The notes under the pieces are model-generated. The model saw nothing but the letters and a program-made list of their open reading frames with translations, did no database searches and was not told the origin of the DNA. Below, in pieces: positions 13,009 through 25,965 of a DNA stretch of 64,000 nt; positions within the stretch are counted from its first letter, which is position 1; each line of letters begins with the position of its first letter. The stretch spans positions 9,394,932 through 9,458,931 of the forward strand of contig CM077116.1 of the NCBI GenBank assembly GCA_039619475.1, in the 5' to 3' direction. The DNA comes from Icerya purchasi. Taxonomy: Eukaryota; Arthropoda; Insecta; Hemiptera; Monophlebidae. The position numbers were made by a program, and so were the translations under genes.

Positions 13009-14080
13009 CTCTGCCCTTTCTTCGGTATTGTTTATAAAAAAAAATTTTATTCAATTGACTATGAAAATTTTTATGGTCAATTTTATTGTACCGAAGAATA
13101 TTTTTTTCTGTTACACCGGTAATAGTCATTAATTATGGAAATGGAAAATTTAGTCTATTTAAAACGGACCACAAAAAAAATACATATCGCGTACTTCGTA
13201 TTAACTCCGGCGCAAGAATGATGTGGTCGTTAATGTATAATGTACGTATCTGTACGATTTTTTTATTTGCTTTCTGTGCAAAGTCCGTTCACCTGGATTG
13301 ATAGGGGTTCTCTAATAAATTTACTTTTTATTAGCTGCTCCATTTTTTCTAGTTGTATCGAAAGTGTTTTTAAGTCGAGCGCCGAAACAACTCGAATTAG
13401 GAACTTCTATAATTCTTTTGAAATTCAGCGCTCTCGAAGAGTGATGATTCGATACAATTAAACAAAACGTAAAGACTTTTTTTTGAAAAAAATATGACTT
13501 GTAACGAAGTCGACGACGAGTGTACATAATCGGATTTTGCGCCACTATCACCTTCCGTGACGGAAGTGATATGCTCTTCGTTTAAGATTTGGCGCATCTG
13601 CGGATACCGCAAGCGCGGTTATTATTCTGCAGGTACATAAATCGGCAAACACCATCATCGCACACTAGTAGGAAGTTAGTTGGCCGCAGTATTTTCGCTA
13701 CACAAAATCCTCTAAATAATATTTAAGCAAAATGTACGTAACATCCGTGATATATATATATATATTTTTTCTATTTTTCAACGACATCGAATTAAAAGAA
13801 GAAACGATGTGGTTGCTTTACGATCTCCAATCAGCGCATCAATGTGACGGAAAGTTCGCGACCTCACGATAAAAGCAGTACGGGTCGTCAAAATTACCGG
13901 GCTTTAGATAATTTCGAATGATTTTGATTAGGTCGCGTAAAGTTTTAAATTAGTCGCAGCAGTTAGCCGGAACTTCGTTCAAAGTGTCGGGTCGCGAGCG
14001 AAAGTCGGAGATTCGAACGCAGATGTTTAATCATGGGGTACCTAGCGGTTACAACTTGCCTTTTCTTTTGTGCGCCAGCG
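13008..14080. other. No gene seen
   Basis: AT-rich with a short (TA)n tract at about 13749-13766. No supported gene. Confidence 0.5.
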
Positions 14081-14110
14081 ACTCACCTGTAAAGAAATTA
14101 CCGAGATGAA
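14081..14110 (-). promoter_or_regulatory. Candidate zero-length-exon splice site, minus strand
   Basis: On the minus strand TTTCTTTACAG is directly followed by GTGAGTCGC, so acceptor and donor abut at 14086/14087. The upstream tract is only moderately pyrimidine-rich. A CAG|GTRAG match is expected roughly twice per strand in 64 kb by chance, so this is weak. Confidence 0.15.
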
Positions 14111-14914
14111 GACAATCGCCGGAAATTCGAATTCATGGGAATTACGCAGTGCTCGATACGAAGCTGGTTGCCGGCTGTCGAATGACTCACCGGCTAGGTC
14201 AGAAGGAAAACGAATTGCACCGTCACCCGGTCTACTAGTTGGGCAGCTTGGCGCAATGATGGATTTGTTCCATTGTGTGAATGAAATTAGCGGCGACAAT
14301 GTTCGCTTACTTGGGGCCCTCGGTAATTCATCACTCTCCCATCAGAGCAGAGCAAGACAAATTTACCGACGGCAAATAGATCATCCGATTTTCCTGTTGT
14401 TCCAAAGTTCGGTTCGGCGTCCAAAAGATGTTTCCGAACTGGACGCAATTTCAGAACTGTGCCGGACCGCTCAGCGTTGGCGCGAATAAAATTACTCTGC
14501 AACTTTTAACGAAATTGACCCCGTTAGCAACGTATCAGCGGTCGAATATTCGTTTGTCGAGCCCTCGGTGCAGTTTCAGAAACATCATCCGATACGGCAG
14601 TTTGTAATCGATCTCCGAAGTAATTTGGAACTGTCGGTCTAGCCAAATTTATTTGTCCGATTTCGGATTATTACACGCATCTACGTATTCTCAATTATCG
14701 ATTAAAGTTCCTGCCCATAAGGTCGAACTAACATTGCACGACGTGTGTTGCATAAATTTTCCCATCTTCTCTCTCGCTCTATGGTCGCTGAAATTTTCTC
14801 CGGCTCCTTTGACACTGCTCTTGGCAATTTACAAACAACCGGAAATATCCATTAATAGAACTTTGGCCGCAACAGAGTTGGTCCATCCACCGCCTAATAT
14901 CTGCTACTTTCATA
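14111..14914. other. No gene seen; GC-richer block with open frames on both strands
   Basis: A 139-residue frame (14070-14489, plus) and an 85-residue frame (14042-14299, minus) overlap. Neither shows a domain. Open frames on both strands at once are expected where base composition rises and stop codons thin out. Confidence 0.4.
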
Positions 14915-14916
14915 TA

Positions 14917-15146
14917 CAGGATGCGGCAGCATAATTTCCTTTTTTAAAATCACTTTTTTTCTACTAAATTTTTCAATGAAATAATAACAGAAAATCAAAT
15001 AACATACTCTAGATTCCCCATTGGGGCAATATGTATGCTTCTTCCCTTGCAGTTTTATTTCGATTTTCTGTTATTATTTCTGTAGAAAAATTTAGTAGAA
15101 AAAAAGTGGCGCATTTTAGAAAAAGAAGTTATGCTGCCGCACCCTG
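14917..15146. mobile_element. MITE, 230 bp, TA target site, long terminal inverted repeats
   Basis: The left end CAGGATGCGGCAGCATAA and the right end (complement) CAGGGTGCGGCAGCATAA differ at one of 18 positions. The inverted match continues for about 85 bases on each side (14917-15001 with 15061-15146), with small indels. TA dinucleotides flank both ends (14915-14916 and 15147-15148), which fits the Tc1/mariner target rule. There is no transposase, so it would be non-autonomous. A 143-residue frame that begins in the element is a by-product. Confidence 0.82.
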
Positions 15147-15148
15147 TA

Positions 15149-18009
15149 TTTATATCCAACACGGTGGTACATCTTTCGATAAAAAAGAAATAATGCGAGT
15201 CTATATTTTGGGTTATTTAGAAGAATCACAAGCGGTAAATCCAAAATGTAATGCTTTGATTGACCCGGCGTGTCCTATTTCTAGGTCTTCAGTCGCGTTT
15301 ACCGCAAAAACTGCACGGAGGAGACGGCATTTTTGTACAGGCAGCTCGGACAGAAACTGGCATGCTGGAAGGAAGTTTGATCCGCAAACTTTCCATTACC
15401 TCTGCATTAATTACCGTAAACTTGCTTCGTCGGAATCTTCATTCAACCAGTTCGTACGCTAAGCTCTGGAGACTACGTCTTCCGCGAAAGTTTCCGAAAA
15501 ATTAATTTTACTGGATTTCTTAATTTTTTTTCGAATAACCTCGAGCCGAATTCGACTAATGCGGGGGAGGGCTCTAACGTTTTCTGAATAATCCCACCGA
15601 GCGATTAAAACGGTGTCACCGGATAAGCGGCATGAGTCCGATATTTTTGCATGTTCGAATGTTGCGAGCTAAATTAAAAATTACAGTAGGCGTCGATTTC
15701 CGTGCCGGCTATTCTCTTACGACAAACATCTTTTTTATCCGCTGAACTAAAAGTTGATTTTCACTGGAGAAAAACGAGGATTATTAATGATTATTGGTGA
15801 TCACTAGTGATTGCGTTAGTGATTAATAATATTTTCAGTTCGGGGAAAAATAATCGGAGGTTACTATCTGCCCCCCTCCCGAATAAATTTGGCCGGATAG
15901 CGTTACCCGGATGCCATTCGTATCTCTGAAAAATTTATACGAGGCCAAGTGAATTTTGCGACCGAGTTCTCTAAAGTTTAAAACGGTCCGGAGTGTCATC
16001 GCCAACTTTTCCGAATTTTTCGTTTCCAGCTGTGTTGATTTACATTCTCGGGAAAGCGGCCCGCGTTTTCCGCTATGGAAATTTTTAAAATTAACACGAT
16101 TTCCTTAAGTTTATTTTACGACGGGTTTTTCTCTCTGCCGCGAACCCGATAGCAGAGATTAAGTTATGCAGAGAGGCGCATTAACTTCTCTATACGTATA
16201 CTTTTGGCGAACTTAAAACTCGACCTGAAACCCGTCCGATATGCTCGATTTTCAGTTCGCGTTTCCGCGTACCCGTTTTACTATGCCGTGCGCGACTTTT
16301 AGTTCTTTTTCCGGCTCGTCTGACTTGCGACTTGCGACCGTTATGTGTCAGCTTTGCTGGACGTGACTTGTTCTACGAGAAACCCTTTTTTTCTTCGATA
16401 ATAAAGTAGTCATCATTGATGTTTCGCCGACCACTTTTTTTTGATTTCTTTCAAAAATTCCTAGTTAAGCAGCAGGAATTTTTTTAAGAGACTACACTAC
16501 TTTGAAACAGCCCACCACGATGATATTCACGTAGAATTCAATCTACCTTCGTTAACATTCTGGGTTACACACCGCTAATCTCATTTTTTCAAATTTTTTC
16601 CAGTCGCCAAACCTAACGAGATTTTGTGAGCATCGAATCTGGCCTTTGTCGCAGTAAAGACGCGTTAAAAGGGGAAAAAAGAAAACACTGCACGTCTGTT
16701 GTCCGTTGGATTCTGTTTTGAACATTTTTAAATCGGCCGGGATAGAACAAGTGGAGTCGACTTCGGCGTTACGACTATTTCGTTCTGCCAGATTTTTGGT
16801 AAACCCGTACTTGATTCGTTTAATCTGAAACGGATTTCGTTACAAATTTATATTTAACGAGATTTAAACGGAAACTGCCATTAATAATACATTGTCTCGC
16901 CGAATCGAAGCCTGTGATTTATTGCTCGATCATTTTCTTGTGATAATTCGAATAATCAACGTTTAATTGTAATTAACTTAATGACGTAAAAGAAGCCGTT
17001 TAGTCCTCCGTTCGGTCATTTTATTTTCTCATACTGGTTATTTACGGAGCTTCTAATGGTCATGGACTTATCGGGATAATGTATTCGAAGCCTACAATTT
17101 ACACCCGCATAAGGTTGTAGGTAACCTCTAGAGGACTACACTCTAGTGATGAGTAGGTTCGAAAGGATAGGTATCATCGCATGCAACTCCGACTACAATT
17201 CTGAAAATACGGATTCACATTTCCGACCCAGCAAATACTGAATCGATGATGATCCAAGTTCACGCGTTTCTGCTATAGAAGCTAAACTACAGAAAGACCT
17301 TGAACAGAGGAGAATAGAACATTTGTCCTTTTGTTTTTTTTCATACGGGACGATATCAGAGAGTAGAAACGTGTCAGATCGGCAGGAAAAGTGAAAAATG
17401 ATAACATCGGAATTAGAAGGTTATCGTTTTTTCAGTAGACACAACAACTCTCTGTACGATTATACTCCCACATTAGCTATTAATTTTCTTCTCTTTTCCC
17501 AACATGCTAGATGTTTAACCTAACGCACTGGTGACAGTACAACCAACGCGAATTATTCCCAATTTTTGAGTGAACACCGTGTACGTGAACACTGCATACA
17601 TATGAGTGTCCAATACGTATCCGGGATGCAATAAAACCTTGCGATATTCAGTTCCGAAGCCATATCCGAAAAAATGACAAACTTATCCGTCACATTAAAA
17701 TATCTACTGACACGTGTGTAACGTTTTCTCGAATTACTGTGTTTCTAAAGTCAGGGTTGATTAGGAAAAGCGAAATATTTTTAAAGAAATTTTTGGGGCA
17801 GATTCATAAGAAGTTCTACAACGATGAAAAATAAAAAGGGAAAATATCGAGTTACTAGATGATAAGTGATATTAAAATTTACTGAAATATTTTAAACACT
17901 TTGTTTACTTTTCAATCTTGTTGCGTTTTAATATTGGCCATTTTCTGTAACTGAGGAAATTTGAAATTAATATTATTTATTTAATTAAAAAAACAAAACA
18001 AAAAGAAAT
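15149..18009. other. No gene seen
   Basis: Mixed-composition DNA with many CpG. No supported reading frame, RNA gene or sizeable repeat was found over this 2.9-kb stretch. Confidence 0.5.
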
Positions 18010-18236
18010 CTATACTCTTAGAAAAAAATCGGGTATTACGGAGTTAATCTTTCCATATATGTCCGACGGCGCCGTTGCAAGTTACATTATAAATTTCTGC
18101 TTGCGAGTCGCTTATGTTCGAATTTTTTCTTTCCGATTCAGACGATATTCTTACATGAGTCCGGGACAAGACAAGTTTCGAACCGACGACACCTTTGATG
18201 GGTAGAGTCGGACGCACATACTACCTCAGTAACTAT
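18010..18236 (-). mobile_element. Second SINE-like element, minus strand
   Basis: On the minus strand a tRNA-like head runs from about 18236 to 18166, with GGTAGTATGTGCG (A-box-like), GACTCTACCCATCAAAGG, and a B-box-like GGTTCGAAACTTG about 35 bases after the A box. A unique body follows and ends near a T/A-rich stretch at about 18010. No cloverleaf acceptor pairing is visible, so it is not a functional tRNA gene. It differs from the 11.16-kb SINE family. The 3' end is approximate. Confidence 0.4.
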
Positions 18237-20420
18237 GAGGATAAAAAGAAAAAAAAAAAAAAACAGAAAACAAACGAAAGTAGTATGTCATCAGCGCGGG
18301 GAAGAACCATACTGTTCGGCATTTTGTTTCTTGTCGACAGCTAGCGATTGTTTTGGAGGTTGTTTGATCGGCCGACTTAGAGCGAAGTCGATGTATACGC
18401 AAGAAATTTCCCGCCTCCTTCTGATGCTTATTCGACGTTCCGGTAAATCTCTTCCGAATTTGCGCCATGCAGACTGCCGTTTTCTGAATAGTTTATTTGC
18501 TAAATCCGCCAACAACAGGCTTCAAGTCAGCCGGGTAGGGAGGTGCCGATAGGCTCAATCGTTTCACCGCTAAATGTTGCAAGTCGCAACAGATTTCCTA
18601 CATCAGCCTCGGCAGCTCCGCCTGGCTGTAGCGACTGCGAACATGTGCGCCGCTGTCGTCAACGACTGCAACGTGTTCGAGCAGTGTACGTGGTCTCTCG
18701 GCAGAGAACGATATAAAAAGCCGGTTTCGTACGTGCTGCAAATGCTACGAAAAAATCTGAGGGGAAATTCCTCTCGTCGGTCTTTTAAAATGTACGAGCT
18801 TTGCATAAATAAAGGCCGTGCACGAAATTGGCCGCGCATCTATTACAATTTAGTCGCACTACCTGTTTCCTCGTTACGCTAAACACGTATCGAAGCAGTT
18901 CAACGAAGGCGCCCGCAGCGGGGCCCGAAAAATACGGTTAGTATAAAGCGCGGTTATGTTGAGCACCAAGGCTGGACTACCCGCTGCTGAAACAGAACTC
19001 TCCAGCTTCGACTCGTGGCAGAGCTGTAGGAATGTACGTATTTTTAAACTAGCCATCACGTTGACTTACTTATTAACCGTACGAATACGTGCAACCGGTT
19101 TGTCGTGTTATCGGATCCGCATCGGCCCCGATCGACAGCCTCCGATTCTCCTAGAACACCCATTTATACTCCGAAAGTTCGCAACTTTTACCGATTTTCT
19201 CTACGACAGCTTTTAAGCGAAACCGCGAACTGGTACCCTGACAAAATAGCTGCTACAATCCCGGGGACTTATGTGTCAAATCCATCTCTTTCGCATCCGG
19301 CTTGCCGATATGCGTTCGACCTCCCCTCCATTTCCGCTTTTGCAGTTTCTTCGTAAAATATCGGCCCATGGTTTACGGCTTTTCCGGCGCCTAAACACTA
19401 CGCTGCTAGCAATTTCAGTTATTGCAACTGTTTCCGAATGCAGAGTAAACACATTTAGCGAGCTTTAACGGTTACTCACCTTCGTTCCCTCGACAGTAAT
19501 GCGTAAATGTACAATTTTCTGTGGCGCTGAACGACGCGAGCCGCTGGAAAATCCTTGAGATGAGTTTTTGGCGAAATTCGGGGCGAGGGATCGCCGTTGT
19601 CATAGTCCAGAGTCGCGAGTATTAAAGAGAATAAACTGAATTTTACAAAACAAGTTTCTTCCTTTGTAATTGTTCCGCTCGAGATCGGTTCGACCCGCAG
19701 CTGTTCCGAAATCGCCATAGCTCGCTGCTGGTTGGCCAGAGTAAAAGGTGAACAACCAAACAATATTCTCCGGTAATACTTGATGAAGACAAAGAGCACA
19801 TAGGTTCATCACAGATTAATTTACATTTTCAATGTGCTTGTCATTAAGCGGCCGTGAATCGCCCTGGCTGACTTCTTACCCCCGGATTCACACTTTGGTC
19901 TCGGTGAAATTTTCAAATTAGCTGCCGAGCTATCCGTAACTGAGAGATCTGGAGAATCTGTAGTCCGCACACGGCAGTTAGAATAAACAATTCTTTTGGC
20001 TATGCGCCTGGGATCAGTAAAGTCGAGTAAAATGCTTGGAAACAACACAACATTTATTCACATGAGTGTAATAGCCGTTAAATTGTTTTTTCAGCTAAAT
20101 ACAAAAGGACCGGAAATACGTCAAAAAAATAACGGTACGTAGTAGCGAATCTCTGATTTCGGATGAAAATCAGTCGAAGAAATTTATAAAGATTTGTGTT
20201 TTAAGATGATACCGCGTGGTAATTGTTAAACTGTTTTTGTGAGCGACCTGTAATTTTTCTCGCATTTGACGACTGATGGAACTTTGTGATTTCTTCGCTT
20301 AGTACTCGATTGTGCTTTTCTAACCGATCACTTACTGTAGATAATAGGAGGGAATTTTATTCCAGATGATGGAGTTGTTATAAGAAATTTCCAAATTAAT
20401 TACAGAGATTTTATGGCGAG
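18237..20420. other. No gene seen; block with frames on both strands
   Basis: Several 60-110 residue frames on both strands overlap. None has a domain, signal peptide or splice context I recognise. Confidence 0.45.
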
Positions 20421-20550
20421 TCAAAAAATAGACGAATGATAGACAGAAAATAAACGGAAAATGGACAGACAATAGACAGAAAATATACGAAAAATAGACG
20501 GAAAATAGACGAAAAGTAGATAAAAAATAGACGGAAAATAGATGAAAAAG
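20421..20550. repeat. Degenerate 11-13 bp minisatellite, AATAGACGGAA type
   Basis: About ten imperfect units related to AAAATAGACGGA. On the minus strand they translate into repeated YFSS/FRLFF-like strings that look like a protein but are only the repeat. Confidence 0.85.
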
Positions 20551-22923
20551 TCGTTCCAGAAATAACTAAAAAGCTGTTCATTTTTTTTTTTTTTAATCGA
20601 CACATTTTCGTTATTACAATTTAAATAACTATAAAACTTTTGTAATTTTGAAATCTTCAATTTATAAAAACGTACCGAGCTCGAAGATGCAAAAACTGAA
20701 AAACAAGCTCCTTTTGAATTTGGTTTTTTTTTGTTTAATCTCCTCGAAAATAGAGAAAAAAAATCGAAATCGGTACTAGCTGGCCAATAGGCTGAGAAGC
20801 AGCCTGTTTATAATATTTTTTCTTCTCTTCAACAAATTCTTGAAAAAATCTTGCCTTCTCGACATTTATTTTTTCCGTGTTCAAGTTGATCAGATGTAAA
20901 ATTCATTTCATTCCGTTCAAACGAGAAGTATTTGGTTTTTGGTAAGTTCTAATGATTTCTTACTGTCTATTCGTTACATGTTTATTGTAATTCTTCATTA
21001 AAATTTTAAAATAATCAACTTAGCGCTTAAAAAGCAATGAGAGTTAATGGTAAAAATGTTCATTATCTTACGAAAGAAAAATACTCTGAAACATTGTCAG
21101 AGTTAATTATGAAATATTCAAAAAAAGTAATTATTATTAAAACCTTATTTTAAGAAGCTTTAAATTCAAAATATTTCTCTCACGCAGATTACTCTGATGG
21201 GTTAGTTTTAGTAATATTTTAATCCGAACTTAATTTTTTTTAATCCGTATCACTTTCCTAAAATTAAAATAAATACTCAAGCACTGCAGTGCGTTTTTAT
21301 TTTAAAAATTCACAAATTAATACAATTGAAAACCATAAGGATTAGAAAGGCGGCTAGAGTCATTTAATGTATATTAATTAATATATGTTCGGCAGAGCAT
21401 CTAATAACGAAGGTAAGGCAGAGCTTTCGTTCATTCTCTCTAATTGTGTTCATTCGCAGTGCGCACAACAGCTGTTGAGGGCAGTTATTCGCTAGGAACC
21501 TGCCGAGTATTCATTCGTAGACCGTCCATTCGCTGATTTTGATGCGCGCGTTGAATTAATTAGATTTCCCGTTGCTAATATTGACCAGGAGTTTTCGGAA
21601 GAATCGTTGTCTTATGCGAATACTTCGGGGTGCTGCTGCACGTGGATGAGCTTGGAAGAAAGGCGCGTTGTTCCGACAACCTGCGTCGAACCTTTTATTC
21701 TAGAGAACTAATGGAATTTCCGCAAACTACGGCGCGGAATATTCGAGTTCCAAATTCTCACATTAAATTACTTCCTTTAATTATTTTCGATAACTGACGA
21801 TCATTCTTCCTTCTCCGGAAGCTAACTGATATCGCAAAGCGCTATAACAGCGAACGGCTAATCCGTTTTCTGATGCGTGAATTACAATATATTATTACAA
21901 TATATTAGCGATACTGTCTCCGGCATCCGGTAAAAGCCGGGCATTTTTTTTTCTTTTTCTACCGATCCGTTTAAAAATCGAAAAAATTGGACAACAATTT
22001 CTAACTGCGAAGCTTTTACAACCAAAAATATCGCATTGATTACGTCTAGTTCGAAAGCCGTTTCACGGCTAAATGTTTTAAAAAATCTATTCCGGTTGAT
22101 GAATTTTCAATTAAAAACAACCATCACGCAGCGAAAATTTCAGACAACTTTAAAATATCACAACAAAGATAGAGCACGCACTGTCGTGTTTTTTTTTTTT
22201 TTTTATGCGAGCGTTCATTTATCTAACGGTAAGATTGAGGCGTAAATACGAACAACTTTGTAGACCATCGAAAGTGATTAATTTTACTTTTTCTCGCGAA
22301 TGCAGATGCATCTAAAAAAAATCAGCACAGATCAAGTTTCCAGCTGATTGTACGATATTTTATATTTAAGCGCTGCTGACGTTCATTTATATTAAATACT
22401 TGTTCATATCGTCGGCGGATAAATTTATAATCGACTCGACGCTTTCCGAAATTAAAATATTCAAAAATATTCTGGATACTCGAGTTTTACTGAATTCCTA
22501 GTGTGGTGCATGCTGTGCGAGCGAATCAAGCGACAAAACAGCGGCCTTGGAGACGGCCATGATTTTTCGAAGAAGAGGTTAGAACCGCTTCCAGATCGTG
22601 AAAAAACATACTAATCCAATCGCCGCTCTCAGTAAAATATTTATTTCGCCCCGATTGGTGTAGTTCGAAAGTTTGCAACTACAACGCTGTTTGCAGGGTT
22701 AGTGGAGCACGACTGAATTTTGCCGATGGAGGTCGAATTTCGACGCAGCTCAATTTGTCGCGAGAATATTCACTTGCTATTGTTTAATCTCGAGCAGCTG
22801 GCTAAGAGGACGATTTTGCACCGTTTGCCGTGAGAATGGTCGCATTTCTGCTTTTTTTTTTTTTTTTTTTTTTTTACAAACTACTTTAGAGACTTACGGA
22901 TACGCCCTTCCCCTCGGTGTTAT
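20551..22923. other. No gene seen
   Basis: AT-rich DNA with poly-T near 20581 and 22190. ATTACAATATATT is repeated in tandem at about 21881-21906. No supported gene. Confidence 0.5.
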
Positions 22924-23331
22924 GTTTTCAGCGTCCTTCTATGAATCTTGGAACAATGACATTGCGTAAAAAGTTGGAAGCTTTTGAAATGTGGACATAC
23001 CGAAGAATGTTAAAAATTCCCCGGACGGCCAAAGTTACGAACGCCGAAGTACCAAATAAGCAAGAAACCTGAAATTGTCAACGTAGTTAAGGAAATTAGA
23101 ATATTTCGGCCGTACAATGAGAAACAGCAAATATAAGCTGCTTCAAGTGTTAATGTAGGGCAAGAAAGAAGGCAGTCGCAGGCGTGGTCGACCAAGAATA
23201 ATGTGGATGATGAAAAACCTAAAGAAATGGTTCAGATACGGTGGAAATATTCAGGAGAGTCATGGATAAAGATCAAGTCAAGCAGATGATCGCCAACGTC
23301 CTTCGAGGACAGATAGAAGAAGAAGAAGAAA
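22924..23331 (+). pseudogene. Decayed LINE reverse-transcriptase C-terminus
   Basis: Translating across frames recovers the order typical of the tail of insect non-LTR retrotransposon polyproteins. First comes YESW in the frame of an FSASF string (about 22926-22951), then KKLEAFEMWTYRRMLKIPR (22968-23024), then a YFGR/MRNSKYKLLQVL-like block (about 23100-23155), then a GRPRIMW block (about 23188-23208). The usual cysteine of YGCESW is lost and the frame changes at least twice. It ends at a GAAGAAGAAGAA run (about 23318-23331). The family (RTE/CR1-like, often annotated endonuclease-reverse transcriptase) is from memory and the clade is unsure. Confidence 0.7.
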
Positions 23332-23767
23332 CTATTTCAAAAACATGCATAAGTTCAAGTGTTCTGATAAATAGAGTTACAGGAATTTAGTACTATTACC
23401 ATGATAAGGGTGTCGGTTTGAATTCCATAAGTGAAACTCTCTTAATTCTTGGTACCGTCTTTTTATTGAATATAATCTAGTTTAGGTAGAGTTCCGGTGT
23501 AGCCTAACATTACAATAGCAACTCTGTAGGTACATGTTTAGATTTTAAATGTAATTAGTAACTAAATATCTAGATCTTAAAAATTGTTCGATAGATAATG
23601 CAGAAATGTTTAAACGCAGCAAGGAAAAACATCGGAAACCTACCGGAAACGGTGGATGTAGCCAAAAGTTAATGTAAAAAAAAAAAAAAAAATGGCCTAC
23701 GATATTCAGTTAATATATGGACAGCGAAATTCCGCAATCTGTAATCAACAATTTGCCTCATTACTAC

Positions 23768-23816
23768 TATAATTCCTGCTATAATTCCTGCTATAATTCC
23801 TGCTATAATTCCTGCT
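23768..23816. repeat. 12-bp tandem repeat, CTATAATTCCTG x4
   Basis: Four perfect head-to-tail copies of CTATAATTCCTG. On the minus strand they read as an AGII tetrapeptide repeat inside a 77-residue frame that is otherwise unremarkable. Confidence 0.93.
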
Positions 23817-25920
23817 GCGATTGTGGTAGATTCGCCAGGGGAAAAAAAAGAAAAAGATGAAAAATCCTTAATTTGAATTATAGTATATAGCTTAATCCCC
23901 AACAGAAATCTGAAACTTTGTAAAGTGCCAGAGGGGTGATCTTACTCTGTACCTCGGCTGTTTTTTTGTTAATTTCTTTTTCGTTTACTTCTCGATTATC
24001 CTCTTTTGCTTGTTTATTTTGTTCCAAGTAGGTACGAAAGAACGAAAAAAGGAAACGATTAATAAAAACATCGGCTATTACATCATTTCGTTCTTAATCC
24101 CGTAATAGCCACAAGTGCATTTCCCGTGTTTATCACGGGCAAGCATAGGTGAACTTCCTTTTTGGAATATTGATTAAGCTGACCTTGCGTCGCACTGATT
24201 ACGAAGATGCTAATTAAAATAAAACCAAATTAACGGAGAGGATTTTAATAGACGCTGGTGCGCATATTTATTGTTTTAGATGGGCTAAGCAATTATGACG
24301 ACTGATAAGAAAATCTCACCGATTGTCGTTCCGATCGATTTATTCTAATAATACGCGACCCCCCCCCCCCCCCGACATGGATTCAAGGCTGCTCCGTAAT
24401 TCATTATTTGCCTCTTTCGCTCCCCCCTCTATACTATACATGTACACATATTTATCAATGGTCGTATTAAAGTTCACACCACTTTTTCGGTGTTGCTTTT
24501 AATTGCAGCTACCTTCGAGTCTATTTGACGAAGACGTGACCAACGATAATGGCAGTTAAATATTGTTCTTATTAAACGGTCTTTTTTCTTTTTCTTTTTC
24601 TTGCTCGCATTTGCTTTTTATAACGACAAGCTAAAAGGCTGATTGCAATTGGTGTTTCGTTGAATTTTTTTCTCCGAACAATCGCTAGCCGGAGATGGAT
24701 TGTTGGAAATATTGAAATTCGGATGTGCTGAACAACGTCGTTGTTCTCAATATTTTTACACATTTACAATGTAGTACGGAATATTATATGTGTAAATGGA
24801 TTTCGGTAAACGGACGAAATTAAATATCTAATCATCCGGTCCGCTGATTGGTGTTCGAGTGGGGTTAGGTTCTTTCATGATGGTAAATAGTTTTCGGAAA
24901 AACCTTTTTTATCAGGAATTTTTCCGAAATGAGAAAATTGAAAAAAAAAAGCAGCTGATGATTGTAATAAATCGGGGGGGAGGGACGTTCTATGTTCTTG
25001 AGGTGACAAATCGTCACAGCCGGCAGCGTTAACAAAATTTTCCCCTCTGGGAACATTTTTATTCTTTCGCAATAAACGTTACTCCTTATCGTATTTTTAT
25101 CGTTTTAAATATTATTAGCTATTGTTATTTCGCTTTCATTTGTTTTTCTTTCTCGTTTTCGACATTTCGACGAGTGCGGTTTATTTTTCATTTTTGCGAG
25201 TTCCGTTCGGACGAAAGTGTACCTATCCGGCAGTGAAGGGGGCGGCAGTTTGAGGTTAATTTGAAAATGAATTCCGGCAAAGGTTTTTTAACATTCGTTA
25301 TTTTCAGCTGGGGAATTTCGAAGCGAGCTTGTTTTTTTCCGTAGGTTACCTCTTCTAATCTGGCAAAATTCATTTCGCACAGTCGAGTGTGTAAACGCCA
25401 CAGAGTGTTTTCCAGTTGCTCGAATTTTATTCGCTTCTTATCATAGCCGTTTGTTGTTGTTGTTTTTTTGCTTTCTCTCATCTAGCACACTCTCGTTCGC
25501 TTGGCTAACGTAATTTTTTGTTAATTTCCGCTATTACCGCCCTAGCCAACAGCCCTTGCGTACAATTCGTGTTCTGCACAATTTATCGGAATACTTTTTT
25601 TTCCATACTTCTGCTCCGAAATTACCGGCTTTACGGATCGGAACAAATCGTTCGTAATCAAATGCTACGAGTGTACACAAGTCCTTATCCTTACAGTTTC
25701 AAAGTGATTAGGAGACTTCTCAGAAGTGGTTAGCGGTAAACGGTGGAACATTATAATATGCCTTTTGTATATATTACCTTATGCGGATCATCGATGTGTG
25801 CAGCATAGCTAATAAATTATCATCCGACACTAGACCCGATGCTACGATTTCCCCAATGAGAAGAAGAACGGTGTGCACGGAAAACAACGTATATTACGTA
25901 TACGCTTCCAGTATTATTAC
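23817..25920. other. No gene seen
   Basis: Homopolymer runs (C at 24360-24373), AT-rich segments and short frames only. Confidence 0.5.

Positions 25921-25921
<1 letters not shown>

Positions 25922-25965
<44 letters not shown>
25922..25965. repeat. (GT)n microsatellite ending in (CG)n
   Basis: About 17 GT units run into CGCGCGCG. This alternating purine-pyrimidine tract is of the kind that can adopt Z-DNA. Confidence 0.95.

Noticed and set aside
14042..14502. 139-, 85- and 71-residue overlapping frames
   Set aside because: Overlap on both strands in a GC-richer patch; no motif, no splice context.
18226..18882. Overlapping 74-105 residue frames around 18.2-18.9 kb
   Set aside because: Present on both strands, no recognisable domain; partly overlaps a SINE-like repeat and an A run.
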